From Zeimonas sp036675585 (GTDB taxonomy: Bacteria > Pseudomonadota > Gammaproteobacteria > Burkholderiales > Burkholderiaceae_E), in assembly GCA_036675585.1 (NCBI GenBank), contig JAKFES010000096.1:1-44413 (forward strand): DNA of 44,413 bases, written 5' to 3'. Under the pieces are notes generated by a model, which saw nothing but the letters and a program-made list of their open reading frames with translations, was not told the origin of the DNA and made no database searches. Below, in pieces: positions 15,312-24,631 of the stretch; position 1 is the stretch's first letter; every line of letters begins with the position of its first letter. The translations under genes were made by a program, and so were the position numbers.

Positions 15312-16589
15312 CTACAGCTGCGAGCTCAGCAACCCCATCGCGTATTCGTGGAGCTTTTCGCTCCACGGTCGACTTTCCCACTCCCGTAGCGAAACGCGGC
15401 GCGAGACCCGCAGATCGGCGTCGAAGATCCGCCGCTGGGCAGCCGCGAAGCCCTGGTCCAGCACGTTCAGGTTCGCCTCGTCGTTGACCGAGAACGAGCG
15501 GGTGTCGAAGTTGGTCGAGCCCACCGACACCCACTGCTCGTCGACGATCATCACCTTGCAGTGATACATGGTCGGCTGGTACTCGTGGATCTCCGCGCCC
15601 GCACGCAGCAATTCGCCCCAGGTCGCGCGCGAGGCGCGGCGCACCACCTCCGCATCGATGTGCGGGCCCGGAAGAATGATCTGCACGCGTACACCGCGTT
15701 CGAGCGCCGCCTTCAGCGTATCGATCTCGACGTCGTCCGGAACGAAGTAGGCGGCCGAGATCCGGATGTCGTGCGCCGCGGCCGCAATCGACAGCAGATA
15801 CATCAGTTGCATGCTCTCGGCGCCGGCTCCGGGCGCGCTGGTGAAGACCTGGGCCGCGTGCGTTCCCGAGCGCTCGAGGGCCGGGAAATAGGCCTCTCCG
15901 TGCAATACGTTGCCGGTGACCTCGATCCAGTTCTGCAGGAAGGCGGCCTGCATCTGAGCCACCGCAGGCCCCTCGATGCGGAAGTGCGTGTCGCGCCAGT
16001 GTTGCGGGTTCTCGCCGTTCCCGCTCCACGGATCCGCGATGCCGACGCCGCCGGTGAAACCGATGCGCCCGTCGACGACGAGCAGTTTCCGGTGCGTGCG
16101 ATTGTTCATTCGCGCCAGCGTGTACCAGCGAAACGGGTTGTATCGCGCGACCTGCACGCCGGCCGCCTGCATTTCGGCGACGTAGTGTTCGTCGATCCGG
16201 CCGCTGCCGATCGCATCGAACATCACATGTACCGGCACGCCGGCCTGCGCCCGCTCGACGAGCGCCTGCGTGAACCGACGTCCGACGTCCCCCGACCACC
16301 AGATGTAGGTTTCCAGGGTGATGCTGCTTCGCGCGTCGCGGATCGCCTCGAGCATCGCCGGGAAGATCTCGTCTCCGTTCACGAGCGCCTGCACCCGGTT
16401 CCCGGGAAGAATGGCCGGCCCCAGGATCGAGCCCATCGTTCGCACGAACTGCGGCGTGCCGACCTCGTAGAGCGACACCACGCGCTCGTCGACGCGCTTG
16501 TCGCCGAGGCTCAGGTTCGCGACGAGCAGCACCGCCACCGCCGAGGCGAGCACCGATGCGGCGATCGTGATCAGGGTTTTCTTCTTCAT
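15312..16589 (-). CDS. Phospholipase D family phosphatidyltransferase, cardiolipin synthase-like
   Basis: The protein of 425 residues has one N-terminal membrane anchor (about 5-27) and two PLD HKD motifs: H166-K168-D173 (HRKLLVVD) and H343-K345-D350 (HCKVMIVD), each followed by the usual GS/GG-N-x region. Enzymes of this type condense phospholipids to cardiolipin at the inner membrane. It begins with ATG AAG AAG AAG. A second, more ClsB-like protein is encoded at 42149-43459. The downstream neighbour is rnpB; the upstream neighbour is DUF3025 after 114 bases. Confidence 0.9.
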   Translation of the reverse strand: MKKKTLITIAASVLASAVAVLLVANLSLGDKRVDERVVSLYEVGTPQFVRTMGSILGPAILPGNRVQALVNGDEIFPAMLEAIRDARSSITLETYIWWSGDVGRRFTQALVERAQAGVPVHVMFDAIGSGRIDEHYVAEMQAAGVQVARYNPFRWYTLARMNNRTHRKLLVVDGRIGFTGGVGIADPWSGNGENPQHWRDTHFRIEGPAVAQMQAAFLQNWIEVTGNVLHGEAYFPALERSGTHAAQVFTSAPGAGAESMQLMYLLSIAAAAHDIRISAAYFVPDDVEIDTLKAALERGVRVQIILPGPHIDAEVVRRASRATWGELLRAGAEIHEYQPTMYHCKVMIVDEQWVSVGSTNFDTRSFSVNDEANLNVLDQGFAAAQRRIFDADLRVSRRVSLREWESRPWSEKLHEYAMGLLSSQL

Positions 16590-16703
16590 CGGCCGGCCCG
16601 CGTCGCGAGCGGTGCGCTCGAATCCCGATCATAGTCGCCCGGCGCAAGGCAAACGCAGCGGGTCGGCGGGCCGTCGGGCCTCGCGGCTTGCCGAACCGGT
16701 TCG

Positions 16704-17534
16704 TCAGCCCGCACGCGGGCGCGACGCGCGCCGCGTGCGGCGAAAGACGAGCGCATCGTCGTAGAACGACGGGTCCGCGTTGTCCGGCCACCAGCCGGGG
16801 ACGCCGAGCAGCGGCAGCGGATGCAGCATCGTCCGCTGCGGCGAACCGTCGCGCAGCCGCTCGGCGACGCGTGCGTCGACCCACTCGTGGGCCGCATCGT
16901 GCGCCGCATCCGCGAGACCGGGCAGCCCGTCGCCCGGCAGCGCGGCGATCGTGCAGGCGTGCGCGCAGACGGCCTTGTACGGATCGAGCAGCTTCTCGTA
17001 CAGCGCGTGCCCGAGGACGACGACGCGCGCGCCGCGCGCGAACGCTTCGCGTTGCTCGACGAAGAGCGATGGCCAGTCGCGCGCGACGAAAGCCGAACGC
17101 AGGCGCTCGTCGGCGAACACGAAAGCCGCGCCGCTCTCGTCGAACAGTGTCGCGGTGTCTCGCGCCGGGCCGCGATGCGGACCGGCGCCGGGCGCGGCAA
17201 GCGCGCGCGCGTGGACCGCATTCAGTTGCGCCTTCGTGCGCGGAAAAGCGAGCCAGGCGAGCGCGTTGAACCAGTCGTGCAGCATCCCGGCACCCCGCGT
17301 TCGCGTCGGCACCCGGCCGGTCGCGTGGATGCCGGTCTCGTAGCCCGCGCCCGGCGTTTCCCGCGCGTCGACGAAGTGCAGCGCCCGGCCGCTGCCGGTG
17401 TGCAATGCCCGCTGCCGCGCGAACGCGTTCAGCCGTTCGAGATCGAGGATTCCCCGATCGCGCGGGTCCGTCGCCGCGAGCCACGGCCGAAGCGGCGCGA
17501 ACCAGGGCGCCTCGAGCACGCGAGCCGGGGACAA
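16704..17534 (-). CDS. DUF3025 domain-containing protein
   Basis: The sequence contains the conserved DUF3025 block MLHDWFNALAWLAFPRTKAQLN and the GVPGWWPDNADPSFYDD segment near the C-terminus. The function is unknown. The reading frame is open far upstream, but that part overlaps pyrC in another frame. The real start must be near the pyrC stop: TTG at 17532-17534 (276 residues) or GTG at 17517-17519 (271 residues); neither has a clear ribosome-binding site. The gene follows pyrC directly, an order I recall from Burkholderiales. Confidence 0.8.
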   Translation of the reverse strand: MSPARVLEAPWFAPLRPWLAATDPRDRGILDLERLNAFARQRALHTGSGRALHFVDARETPGAGYETGIHATGRVPTRTRGAGMLHDWFNALAWLAFPRTKAQLNAVHARALAAPGAGPHRGPARDTATLFDESGAAFVFADERLRSAFVARDWPSLFVEQREAFARGARVVVLGHALYEKLLDPYKAVCAHACTIAALPGDGLPGLADAAHDAAHEWVDARVAERLRDGSPQRTMLHPLPLLGVPGWWPDNADPSFYDDALVFRRTRRASRPRAG

Positions 17535-17547
17535 GGCGACGCGCCGT

Positions 17548-18600
17548 TCACGCGACGAGCCGCCACCCCAGCGTTTCGCCGGCGGCGAGCGGCACGATCG
17601 AATCGCCGCCGAACGGCAGCGTGTCGGGAACGGTCCAGTGCTCGCGTCGCAGCTCGATGCGCTCCGCATTGCGCGGCAGCCGATAGAAATCGGCGCCGTG
17701 AAAGCTCGCGAAGGCTTCGAGCCGGTCGAGCGCGCCGGCCTGCTCGAAGGCGAGCGCGTACGACTCGATCGCGTGCGGCGCGGAATAGCAGCCGGCGCAC
17801 GCCGCCGCATGCTCCTTGAGCCGGGCGGAATGCGGCGCACTGTCGGTGCCGAGGAAGAAACGCGGATTGCCGCCGGTGGCCGCCTCGATCAGCGCGCGCC
17901 GGTGCGTCTCGCGCTTGAGCACCGGCAGGCAGTAACGGTGCGGGCGCAGCCCGCCGGCGAAGATCGCGTTGCGGTTGTACAGCAGGTGGTGCGCGGTGAT
18001 CGTCGCGCCGATCTCGCCCTCGGCGCCCTCGACGTATTGCACCGCCTCCCGGGTCGTCGCGTGCTCGAACACGATGCGCAGCGCCGGGAAGTCGCGCCGC
18101 AACGGAATCAGCACGTCGTCGATGAACACCGCCTCCCGGTCGAACACGTCGACGTCGGGGTCGGTGACCTCGCCGTGCACGAGCAGCGGCAGGCCGGCCG
18201 CCTGCATCGCATCGAGCACGGGCCACGTTCGGCGCAGATCGGTCACGCCCGCGTCCGAATTCGTCGTCGCACCCGCCGGGTACAGCTTGACCGCGAAGAC
18301 GCAGCCGCTGTCGAGCGCACGGCGGATCTCGTCGACCGACGTCCGATCGGTCAGGTACAGCGTCATCAGCGGCGTGAAGCTCGACCCCCGCGGAAGCGCA
18401 TCGACGATGCGCCGGCGGTAGGCGAGCGCCTCGTCGACGCGCGCCACCGGTGGACGCAGGTTCGGCATGACGATCGCGCGCGCGAACTGCGCGGCGCTCG
18501 CGCCGACCACGGCGCGCAGCGCATCGCCGTCGCGCAGGTGCAGGTGCCAATCGTCGGGCCGCGTCAGGCGCAGCGTGCGCGGGGTTGCGGAATCGTTCAT
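17548..18600 (-). CDS. pyrC: Dihydroorotase, PyrC type
   Basis: The protein of 350 residues is the class II dihydroorotase that closes carbamoyl-aspartate to dihydroorotate in pyrimidine synthesis. Zinc ligands are visible: H19 and H21 in DDWHLHLRDG, the lysine to be carboxylated at K105 (FAVKLYPAGATTNS), histidines in LLVHGE and FEHATT, and the catalytic aspartate in FLGTDSAPH. The ATG at 18598-18600 gives the usual length. It follows the glycerate kinase gene by 26 bases and may be read with it. Confidence 0.96.
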   Translation of the reverse strand: MNDSATPRTLRLTRPDDWHLHLRDGDALRAVVGASAAQFARAIVMPNLRPPVARVDEALAYRRRIVDALPRGSSFTPLMTLYLTDRTSVDEIRRALDSGCVFAVKLYPAGATTNSDAGVTDLRRTWPVLDAMQAAGLPLLVHGEVTDPDVDVFDREAVFIDDVLIPLRRDFPALRIVFEHATTREAVQYVEGAEGEIGATITAHHLLYNRNAIFAGGLRPHRYCLPVLKRETHRRALIEAATGGNPRFFLGTDSAPHSARLKEHAAACAGCYSAPHAIESYALAFEQAGALDRLEAFASFHGADFYRLPRNAERIELRREHWTVPDTLPFGGDSIVPLAAGETLGWRLVA

Positions 18601-18626
18601 GGGTTTCGCTCGGTCGGCGCCGGCCG

Positions 18627-19913
18627 CTACGACAGCAACAGCGCGCGGTAGTCGTTGACGTTGGTTCGCGTCGGCCCGGTGACGACGAGGTCGTCGAGCG
18701 CCGCGAAGAACCCGCCGGCATCGTTGTCGTCGAGCAGCGTGCGCGCGTCGAGCCCCGCGGCACGCGCCCTCGACAGCGTGTCGGGGGCGAGCAGCGCGCC
18801 GGCGTTCTCGCCCGCGCCGTCGATTCCGTCGGTGTCGGCGGCCAGCCCCCACGCCGCGCCGACGTCGCGCAACACCAGCGCGAGCGCGAGCAGGAACTCC
18901 GAGCAGCGCCCTCCGCTGCCCCGGCCGCGCAGCGTCACCGTGCATTCGCCCCCCGACAGCAGGGCGACCGGGCGCGAAAACGGGCCACCGTGCCGGTCGA
19001 TCTCGCGCGCGATCGCGCCGATCACCTGCGCGACGTCGCGCGCCTCGCCGGTGACGGTGTCGCCGAGGACGACCGCGCGCACGCCGGCACGCTCGAAGAC
19101 CTGCGCGGCCGCTTCCAGGCTCGCGTGCGCGGTCGCGACCATCCGTGACCGGACGCGCTCGAAAAGCGGGTCGCCGGGCTTCGGCGTCTCGTCGATCTCG
19201 CCGCGCGCGCCTCGGCGCAGATGCCCGGCGACGCTCGCCGGCGCGACGACGCGCCAGCGATCGAGCACCGCGATCGCATCGGCGTAGCGGCTCGGATCGG
19301 GCGAGCACGGGCCGCTGGCGATCGAGCTCGGATCGTCGCCGGCCACGTCGGAGATCATCAGCAGCAGCACCGAAGCGCGCGTGTGCTGCGCCAGGCGCCC
19401 GCCCTGGATCCGCGACAGGTGCTTGCGAACGACGTTGATGTCCTGGATCGGCGCGCCGCTCGCGAGCAGCGCCCGCGTGACCGACTTGAGGTCCTCCATC
19501 GGGACCGCTTCGACCGGCAGCGCGAGCAGGCTCGATCCCCCGCCCGACATCGGCGCGATCAGCAGATCGTCCTCGTCGAGCCCGCCGGCGAGCTCGAGGA
19601 TGCGAAGCGCGGCACGCTCGCCCGCCGCATCGGGAACCGGATGCCCGGCCTCGACGACTTCGATGCGCCGGCACGGCAGCCCGTGCGCATAGCGCGTGAC
19701 GACGAGTCCGTCGAGCGGCGCCTCGGCGGGCCAATGGCGCTCGATCGCCATCGCCATGCTCGCCGCCGCCTTGCCCGCGCCGAGGACGCGCGTGCGTCGA
19801 AGCGCCGCGATGCGCTCGGGCGACGGCAGCGAAGCGGCGAGCACGCGCAGCGGGTCGGCCGCGCCGACCGCGGCGCGAAAGCTCTCGAGCAGCAACGAAC
19901 GCGCGTCGATCAT
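18627..19913 (-). CDS. ttuD: Glycerate 2-kinase, MOFRL family (GckA/TtuD)
   Basis: The protein of 428 residues has the N-terminal DUF4147 domain (GAGKAAASMA near residue 45, APMSGGGSSLL near residue 119) and the C-terminal MOFRL domain (ALLSGGECTVTLRGRGSGGRCSEF in substance; AADTDGIDG near residue 370). These kinases phosphorylate D-glycerate at C2 and were once annotated as hydroxypyruvate reductases. The ATG at 19911-19913 overlaps the stop of the tartrate dehydrogenase-like gene (ATGA). The pairing with that gene matches the ttu tartrate-use logic: tartrate is oxidised and decarboxylated to glycerate, which is then phosphorylated. The gene symbol rests on this pairing. Confidence 0.9.
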   Translation of the reverse strand: MIDARSLLLESFRAAVGAADPLRVLAASLPSPERIAALRRTRVLGAGKAAASMAMAIERHWPAEAPLDGLVVTRYAHGLPCRRIEVVEAGHPVPDAAGERAALRILELAGGLDEDDLLIAPMSGGGSSLLALPVEAVPMEDLKSVTRALLASGAPIQDINVVRKHLSRIQGGRLAQHTRASVLLLMISDVAGDDPSSIASGPCSPDPSRYADAIAVLDRWRVVAPASVAGHLRRGARGEIDETPKPGDPLFERVRSRMVATAHASLEAAAQVFERAGVRAVVLGDTVTGEARDVAQVIGAIAREIDRHGGPFSRPVALLSGGECTVTLRGRGSGGRCSEFLLALALVLRDVGAAWGLAADTDGIDGAGENAGALLAPDTLSRARAAGLDARTLLDDNDAGGFFAALDDLVVTGPTRTNVNDYRALLLS

Positions 19914-20980
19914 CGTTGCGCGACCGCGTCGGCGATCGCGCTGCCGACCTCGGCGGTCGACGCGGCGCCGCCGATGTCCGGCGTTCGCGGACCGTGCGCC
20001 GTGACGTGCTCGATCGCCGCGACGATCGCGTCGTGCGCAGCGCGGTGCCCGAGGTGCTCGAGCATCATCGCGCCGCACCAGATCTGCCCGATCGGATTGG
20101 CGATGCCGAGCCCGGCGATGTCGGGCGCCGAGCCGTGCACCGGTTCGAACAGCGACGGAAAGCGCCGTTCGGGGTCGATGTTCGCCGACGGCGCGATGCC
20201 GATCGTCCCGGCGCACGCCGGACCGAGGTCGGAGAGGATGTCGCCGAACAGATTGCTGGCGACGACGACGTCGAAACGATCGGGATGACGAACGAAATGC
20301 GCGGTGAGGATGTCGATGTGGTACTGGTCGACCTCGACGTCCGGATACGCCTGGCGCATCGCGGCGACCCGCTCGTCCCAGTACGGCATCGAGATCGAGA
20401 TGCCGTTCGACTTGGTCGCCGACGTCAGCCTGCGACGCGGCCGGCGCCGGGCGAGCTCGAACGCGAAGCGCAGCACGCGATCGACGCCGGTGCGCGTGAA
20501 GATCGATTCCTGCACCACGAACTCGCGGTCGGTGCCCTCGAACATGCGCCCGCCGACCGACGAGTATTCGCCCTCGGTGTTCTCGCGCACGACGTAGAAA
20601 TCGATCTCGCCCGGCCGGCGTCCGGCGAGCGGCGACGGCACGCCCGCCATCAGCCGCACCGGACGCAGATTCACGTACTGGTCGAACTCGCGCCGGATGC
20701 GCAGCAGCGAGCCCCACAGCGAAACGTGATCGGGCACCGTCGCCGGCCAGCCGACGGCGCCGTAATAGATCGCGTCGTGCCCGCCGATCCGCGCTTTCCA
20801 GTCGTCGGGCATCATCCGGCCGTGCCGTGCGTAGTAGTCGCAGCTCGCGAAATCGAAGCGATCGAACTGCAGGCCGATCCCGAAACGGCGCGCCGCGGCT
20901 TCGAGCACCCGCAGCCCTTCGGGAACGACTTCCTTGCCGATTCCGTCGCCGGCAAGCACGGCGATCCGGTGCAGCGCCAT
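19910..20980 (-). CDS. ttuC: Tartrate dehydrogenase/decarboxylase (D-malate dehydrogenase-like)
   Basis: The protein of 356 residues belongs to the isocitrate/isopropylmalate dehydrogenase family: LAGDGIGKEVVPEG (9-22), the substrate loop RENTEGEYSSVGGR, and NLFGDILSD and GSAPDIAG blocks. The RENTEGEYSSVGGR form is typical of tartrate/D-malate dehydrogenases, which use NAD and a divalent metal. The ATG at 20978-20980 is preceded by GGAGAGAG. The next gene (glycerate 2-kinase) overlaps by four bases. D-malate or isopropylmalate as the main substrate cannot be ruled out. Confidence 0.88.
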   Translation of the reverse strand: MALHRIAVLAGDGIGKEVVPEGLRVLEAAARRFGIGLQFDRFDFASCDYYARHGRMMPDDWKARIGGHDAIYYGAVGWPATVPDHVSLWGSLLRIRREFDQYVNLRPVRLMAGVPSPLAGRRPGEIDFYVVRENTEGEYSSVGGRMFEGTDREFVVQESIFTRTGVDRVLRFAFELARRRPRRRLTSATKSNGISISMPYWDERVAAMRQAYPDVEVDQYHIDILTAHFVRHPDRFDVVVASNLFGDILSDLGPACAGTIGIAPSANIDPERRFPSLFEPVHGSAPDIAGLGIANPIGQIWCGAMMLEHLGHRAAHDAIVAAIEHVTAHGPRTPDIGGAASTAEVGSAIADAVAQR

Positions 20981-21081
20981 CGAACTCTCTCCTCGCCGCG
21001 CGGCGCCGCCCTCGGCGACACGGGTCGATGCGACGCACGCGCAACGGTCGATGATCGCACACGCCGGGCCGCCGGCTTGCG

Positions 21082-21109
21082 TCAACGCGACGACTCCGCC
21101 GCGCGTTGA
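21082..21109. promoter_or_regulatory. 8-bp inverted repeat between divergent ttuC and lipoprotein genes
   Basis: TCAACGCG (21082-21089) and CGCGTTGA (21102-21109) are perfect inverted copies separated by 12 bases. The right arm ends six bases before the lipoprotein ATG. It may be an operator for a dimeric regulator or an mRNA hairpin over the ribosome-binding site. No clear -35/-10 pair was found nearby on either strand. Confidence 0.4.
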
Positions 21110-21115
21110 ATCACC

Positions 21116-21883
21116 ATGCACTCCGACCCTGCCCCGGCGTTCGGTTCGAGAACGTTCCACGTGCTGTTCGCCGGCGCGCTCGCCGCCCTGTCGACGACGG
21201 GCTGTGCAACCCCCGACGCCGTCCGGTACGGCGAGGTCGTCGCGGTTCCCGCCGCATACGATCCGGCGCAGCGACCGCTGAGCCTGGGCGAGATCATCGC
21301 CGCACTGCGCAGCGGGCGCTCGCAGCACGAACTGGCCGACGAAATCGACGCGCGCGGCCTGCTCGCTCCGGCCACCGACGCGGACATCGACCTGCTGCTG
21401 CAGATGGGCGCGAATTCCGAGCTGATCGACGCGGTTCGCGACGCCTCGCAGGCGCCTCGCGCAGCCGGCGTTCCGTACGGCCCGGCGTCGCCCCCCGTCA
21501 TCGTGACGCCGCCGGCCACGGTCTATCCCGATTACGGGTGGTATCCGTACGCGCCCTACGCGCCGTACAGCTTCGGCCTCTACTACTACGACGTCCCGCA
21601 TCGTCATCTGCGGCGCCGACCCGACGATCGTTTCGATCGCGATCGCGGCGATCGGTTCCGCTCGCAGCGCAACGCTCCGCCGCCGACCTGGCAGAGCCCG
21701 CGCGGGTCGCCCGGCGTGCGCAATCGGGTTTCGCCGGACACCGACCAGATTCCCGGAATTCGCGGATCGGCGCGCGCGCCGCGCGACGGGCGGCCGGACC
21801 GCACGCCGTCGCAGGCGTCGCCGCGCTCCTCGCAGGGCGCCCCCGGCGCGGGCGCAATCCGCCCGCGCAGCATCACCGACTGA
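21116..21883 (+). CDS. Putative lipoprotein of unknown function
   Basis: The protein of 255 residues has an N-terminal signal ending in a lipobox (LSTTGC, cysteine at residue 30), so it is probably lipid-anchored. The middle part (about 50-115) is a predicted helical region without a family I recognise. It is followed by a proline/tyrosine-rich stretch (WYPYAPYAPYSFGLYYYD) and then a basic, low-complexity tail rich in Arg, Asp, Pro and Ser. No ribosome-binding site is obvious before the ATG. It is transcribed away from ttuC and converges on the exporter gene, with stops 9 bases apart. Confidence 0.75.
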   Translation: MHSDPAPAFGSRTFHVLFAGALAALSTTGCATPDAVRYGEVVAVPAAYDPAQRPLSLGEIIAALRSGRSQHELADEIDARGLLAPATDADIDLLLQMGANSELIDAVRDASQAPRAAGVPYGPASPPVIVTPPATVYPDYGWYPYAPYAPYSFGLYYYDVPHRHLRRRPDDRFDRDRGDRFRSQRNAPPPTWQSPRGSPGVRNRVSPDTDQIPGIRGSARAPRDGRPDRTPSQASPRSSQGAPGAGAIRPRSITD

Positions 21884-21892
21884 AGCCGCGCT

Positions 21893-23734
21893 CTACGACA
21901 GCGGCGCCATCGCCGCTTCGTCGTCGGCCTGCTGCATCGACCACAACCGCGCGTATTCGCCGCCGAGGCGCAGCAGGCTCTCGTGGTCGCCGCGCTCGAT
22001 GATGCGCCCGCCGGACATGACCAGGATCTGGTCGGCATCGACCACGGTCGACAGCCGGTGCGCGATGACCAGCGTCGTGCGATCGAGCGCCGCGCGCCGA
22101 AGCGCGTCCTGGATCGCCTGCTCGTTGCGGCTGTCGAGCGCCGAGGTCGCCTCGTCGAGGATCAGGATCGACGGATCCTTCAACAGCGTGCGCGCGATCG
22201 CAACGCGCTGCTTCTCGCCGCCGGACAGCTTCAGGCCCCGCTCGCCGACGTTGCTGTCGTACCCCTGCGGCAGCGAGACGATGAAATCGTGCAGCCGTGC
22301 CGCGTCGGCGGCCGCCTCGATCTCGCCTTGCGATGCGCCGGGGCGCCCGTAGGCGATGTTGTAACGGATGCTGTCGTTGAACAGCACGGTGTCCTGCGGA
22401 ACGATTCCGATTGCCGCGCGCAGGCTGCTCTGCGCGACCGCGCGCACGTCCTGCCCGTCGATCACGATGCGCCCGGCGACGACGTCGTAGAACCGGAAGA
22501 GCAGCCGCCCGAGCGTCGACTTGCCGGCGCCGCTCGCGCCGACGACCGCCGTCGTCGTACCCGGCTCCATCGTGAAATCGACGTCGTGCAGGATCGGCCG
22601 GCTCGGGTCGTACGCGAAGTTCACGTGCTCGAACCGGATGCGCGGCGCGCGCTCGGGGTCGAGCGCCAGCGCCGGTGCGCCGGGCGCATCGGCCACCTCG
22701 CGGTGCTCGCCGAGCAGCCGGAACATGCGCTCCAGATCGATGAGCGCCTGCTTGATCTCGCGGTACAGCACGCCGAGGAAGTTCAGCGGAACGTACAGCT
22801 GGATCATGAACGCGTTGACCAGGACGAGATCGCCGAGCGTCATCGTGCCGTCGACCACGCCGACCGTCGCGCGCCAGACGAGCAGCGTGACCGCGCTGGC
22901 GACGATCAGGCTCTGGCCGAGATTGAGCACCGACAGCGAGGTCTGCGAACGGATCGCCGCACGCATCCGCGCGACCAGGTTCTCGTCGTAACGGCGCGCC
23001 TCGAACCCCTCGTTGCCGAAGTACTTGACGGTCTCGTAGTTGATCAGCGCGTCGATCGCCTTCGTGCTCGCCCGCGAATCCTGCTCGTTCATCTGCCGGC
23101 GGAACTGCGTGCGCCATTCGGTGACGCGCACCGTGTAGATCACGTACAGCGCGAGCGCACCGAGCGCGATCGCCGCGAACGAGCCGTCGTAGTGGAGAAC
23201 GAGATAGCCGATCACCAGCGCAATCTCGACGAGCGTCGGCAGGATGCTGTAGAGCGTGTACGAGATCAGGCTCGAGATCCCCTGCGAGCCGCGTTCGATG
23301 TCGCGCGACATCCCGCCCATCTGGCGCTCGAGGTGGAAACGCAGCGACAGCGAGAACAGGTGCCGGAACACCTGCAGGGTGATCGTCCTCGACGCATCGT
23401 GCGTGACGCGCGCGAAGATCACTTCGCGCAGTTCGGTGAACAGCGTGACCCCGATGCGCAATGCCCCGTACGCCACGAGCAGGGCCACCGGCACGACGAG
23501 CACCGCGCGTGCATCGCCGGGCTGCAGGTCGAGCGCATCGACGATCTGCTTGAGCACGAGCGGCACGCCGATGTTCGCGAGCTTCGCCGTGACCAGGCAG
23601 CCAAGCGCGATCAGGACGCGCCATCGGAACGCCCACAGGTACGGGAACAGCCGCGCGAGCGTGCGCCAGTCGCCGCGCATCGCGGGCGTGCCGGGCGCGG
23701 GCGGCGGATCGAGAACGGTCGAGGAGCGTCGCAT
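21893..23734 (-). CDS. Atm1-type ABC transporter, fused permease and ATPase
   Basis: The half-transporter of 613 residues has six hydrophobic segments in residues 25-320, then an ATPase domain with Walker A GASGAGKST, signature LSGGEKQR and Walker B ILILDEATSALD. The linker NYETVKYFGNEGFEARRYD is a hallmark of the Atm1/ABCB7 branch, whose bacterial members export glutathione complexes and heavy-metal conjugates. The start chosen is the ATG at 23732-23734 (MRRSSTV); an in-frame start 47 codons upstream would run into the oppositely oriented thioesterase gene. The substrate is inferred from family only. Confidence 0.92.
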   Translation of the reverse strand: MRRSSTVLDPPPAPGTPAMRGDWRTLARLFPYLWAFRWRVLIALGCLVTAKLANIGVPLVLKQIVDALDLQPGDARAVLVVPVALLVAYGALRIGVTLFTELREVIFARVTHDASRTITLQVFRHLFSLSLRFHLERQMGGMSRDIERGSQGISSLISYTLYSILPTLVEIALVIGYLVLHYDGSFAAIALGALALYVIYTVRVTEWRTQFRRQMNEQDSRASTKAIDALINYETVKYFGNEGFEARRYDENLVARMRAAIRSQTSLSVLNLGQSLIVASAVTLLVWRATVGVVDGTMTLGDLVLVNAFMIQLYVPLNFLGVLYREIKQALIDLERMFRLLGEHREVADAPGAPALALDPERAPRIRFEHVNFAYDPSRPILHDVDFTMEPGTTTAVVGASGAGKSTLGRLLFRFYDVVAGRIVIDGQDVRAVAQSSLRAAIGIVPQDTVLFNDSIRYNIAYGRPGASQGEIEAAADAARLHDFIVSLPQGYDSNVGERGLKLSGGEKQRVAIARTLLKDPSILILDEATSALDSRNEQAIQDALRRAALDRTTLVIAHRLSTVVDADQILVMSGGRIIERGDHESLLRLGGEYARLWSMQQADDEAAMAPLS

Positions 23735-23791
23735 CGCCGATACGGAGTCGCAAACCGCTATTCTCGGGCATGTCGACCCCGGAGTTCCCCG

Positions 23792-24202
23792 ATGCCACCC
23801 GTTTCCGCACCCCTGCCCGCCGGCCGTATCCCCGAACTGCGGGTCGTTCCGATGCCCGCCGACGCGAACGTGCACGGCGACGTGTTCGGCGGCTGGATCA
23901 TGTCGCAGGTCGACCTGGCCGGCGCGCTGCCCGCGATCCGCCGCGCCAACGGACGCATCGCCACGGTCGCGGTGAACTCGTTCCTGTTCAAGCAGCCGGT
24001 GTTCGTCGGCGACGTCCTCAGCTTCTACGCCGACATCGTGCGCGTCGGGCGGACCTCGATCACCGTGTTCGTCGAGGTCTACGCGCAGCGCAACCGGCTC
24101 AACGACGAATGCGTCAAGGTGACCGAGGCGACGCTGACCTACGTGGCGACCGACGACCAGCGCCGGCCCCGCGTCGTTCCCGACGTGGAACCCCCCCGCT
24201 AG
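23792..24202 (+). CDS. Acyl-CoA thioesterase, YciA-type hotdog fold
   Basis: The protein of 136 residues has the hotdog-fold thioesterase motif NVHGDVFGGWIMSQVDLAG (about 27-45), with the catalytic aspartate in it, and the VNSFLFKQPVFVGD segment that follows in YciA/BACH proteins. It hydrolyses acyl-CoA thioesters in the cytoplasm. The ATG at 23792-23794 has GGAG nine bases upstream. It is divergent from the Atm1 gene, with only 57 bases between the starts. Confidence 0.92.
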   Translation: MPPVSAPLPAGRIPELRVVPMPADANVHGDVFGGWIMSQVDLAGALPAIRRANGRIATVAVNSFLFKQPVFVGDVLSFYADIVRVGRTSITVFVEVYAQRNRLNDECVKVTEATLTYVATDDQRRPRVVPDVEPPR

Positions 24203-24226
24203 CCGGCGCGTTTCGTCGTCGCGCGT

Positions 24227-24631
24227 TCACCGCAGCGCCGCCGCGGGCGCCGTGGGCGCGGCCGCGCCGGCCGCCTCGAGCATCCGGTGCGCGGCGCTGC
24301 GCCCCTGGCGCCACCAGGCGAGCATCGCATCGAGATTGCCGCCGAATTTCTCGCGCTTCAGCGCCTCGGTGATCGTGCTGCACCCCATCGCGTCGCCCGT
24401 GTCGAACGCTCGATGCGTCGACGCGTAGTCGCACAGCCAGAAAGCCCGTTCGTGCTGTGCCGGCGCTTGGCCCGCCGTCGCCGGCCGGGCGGCGTGCGGC
24501 GCGTCGGTTCCCGGCTGCGCCGAGTGTGCAACGGGGAGCGAGCCGATCGCCACAGCGAGCGCGATGGACGCGACGGCGCGGACGTTCGCGCGGCGGCGCG
24601 GGTGCGTTTCGTTTCGATCGACGCGGTGCAT
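24227..24631 (-). CDS. Small secreted protein of unknown function
   Basis: The protein of 134 residues begins with a basic N-terminus and a signal peptide (ending about AHSA, residue 38). Its conserved-looking core is FWLCDYASTHRAFDTGDAMGCSTITEALKREKFGGNLDAMLAWW, with two cysteines that could form a disulfide. An Ala/Pro-rich tail follows. The ATG at 24629-24631 has GGAGG five bases upstream, which favours it over an ATG four codons earlier. I do not recognise the family. It converges with the thioesterase gene. The 191-base stretch upstream, to 24822, holds nothing I can identify. Confidence 0.7.
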   Translation of the reverse strand: MHRVDRNETHPRRRANVRAVASIALAVAIGSLPVAHSAQPGTDAPHAARPATAGQAPAQHERAFWLCDYASTHRAFDTGDAMGCSTITEALKREKFGGNLDAMLAWWRQGRSAAHRMLEAAGAAAPTAPAAALR

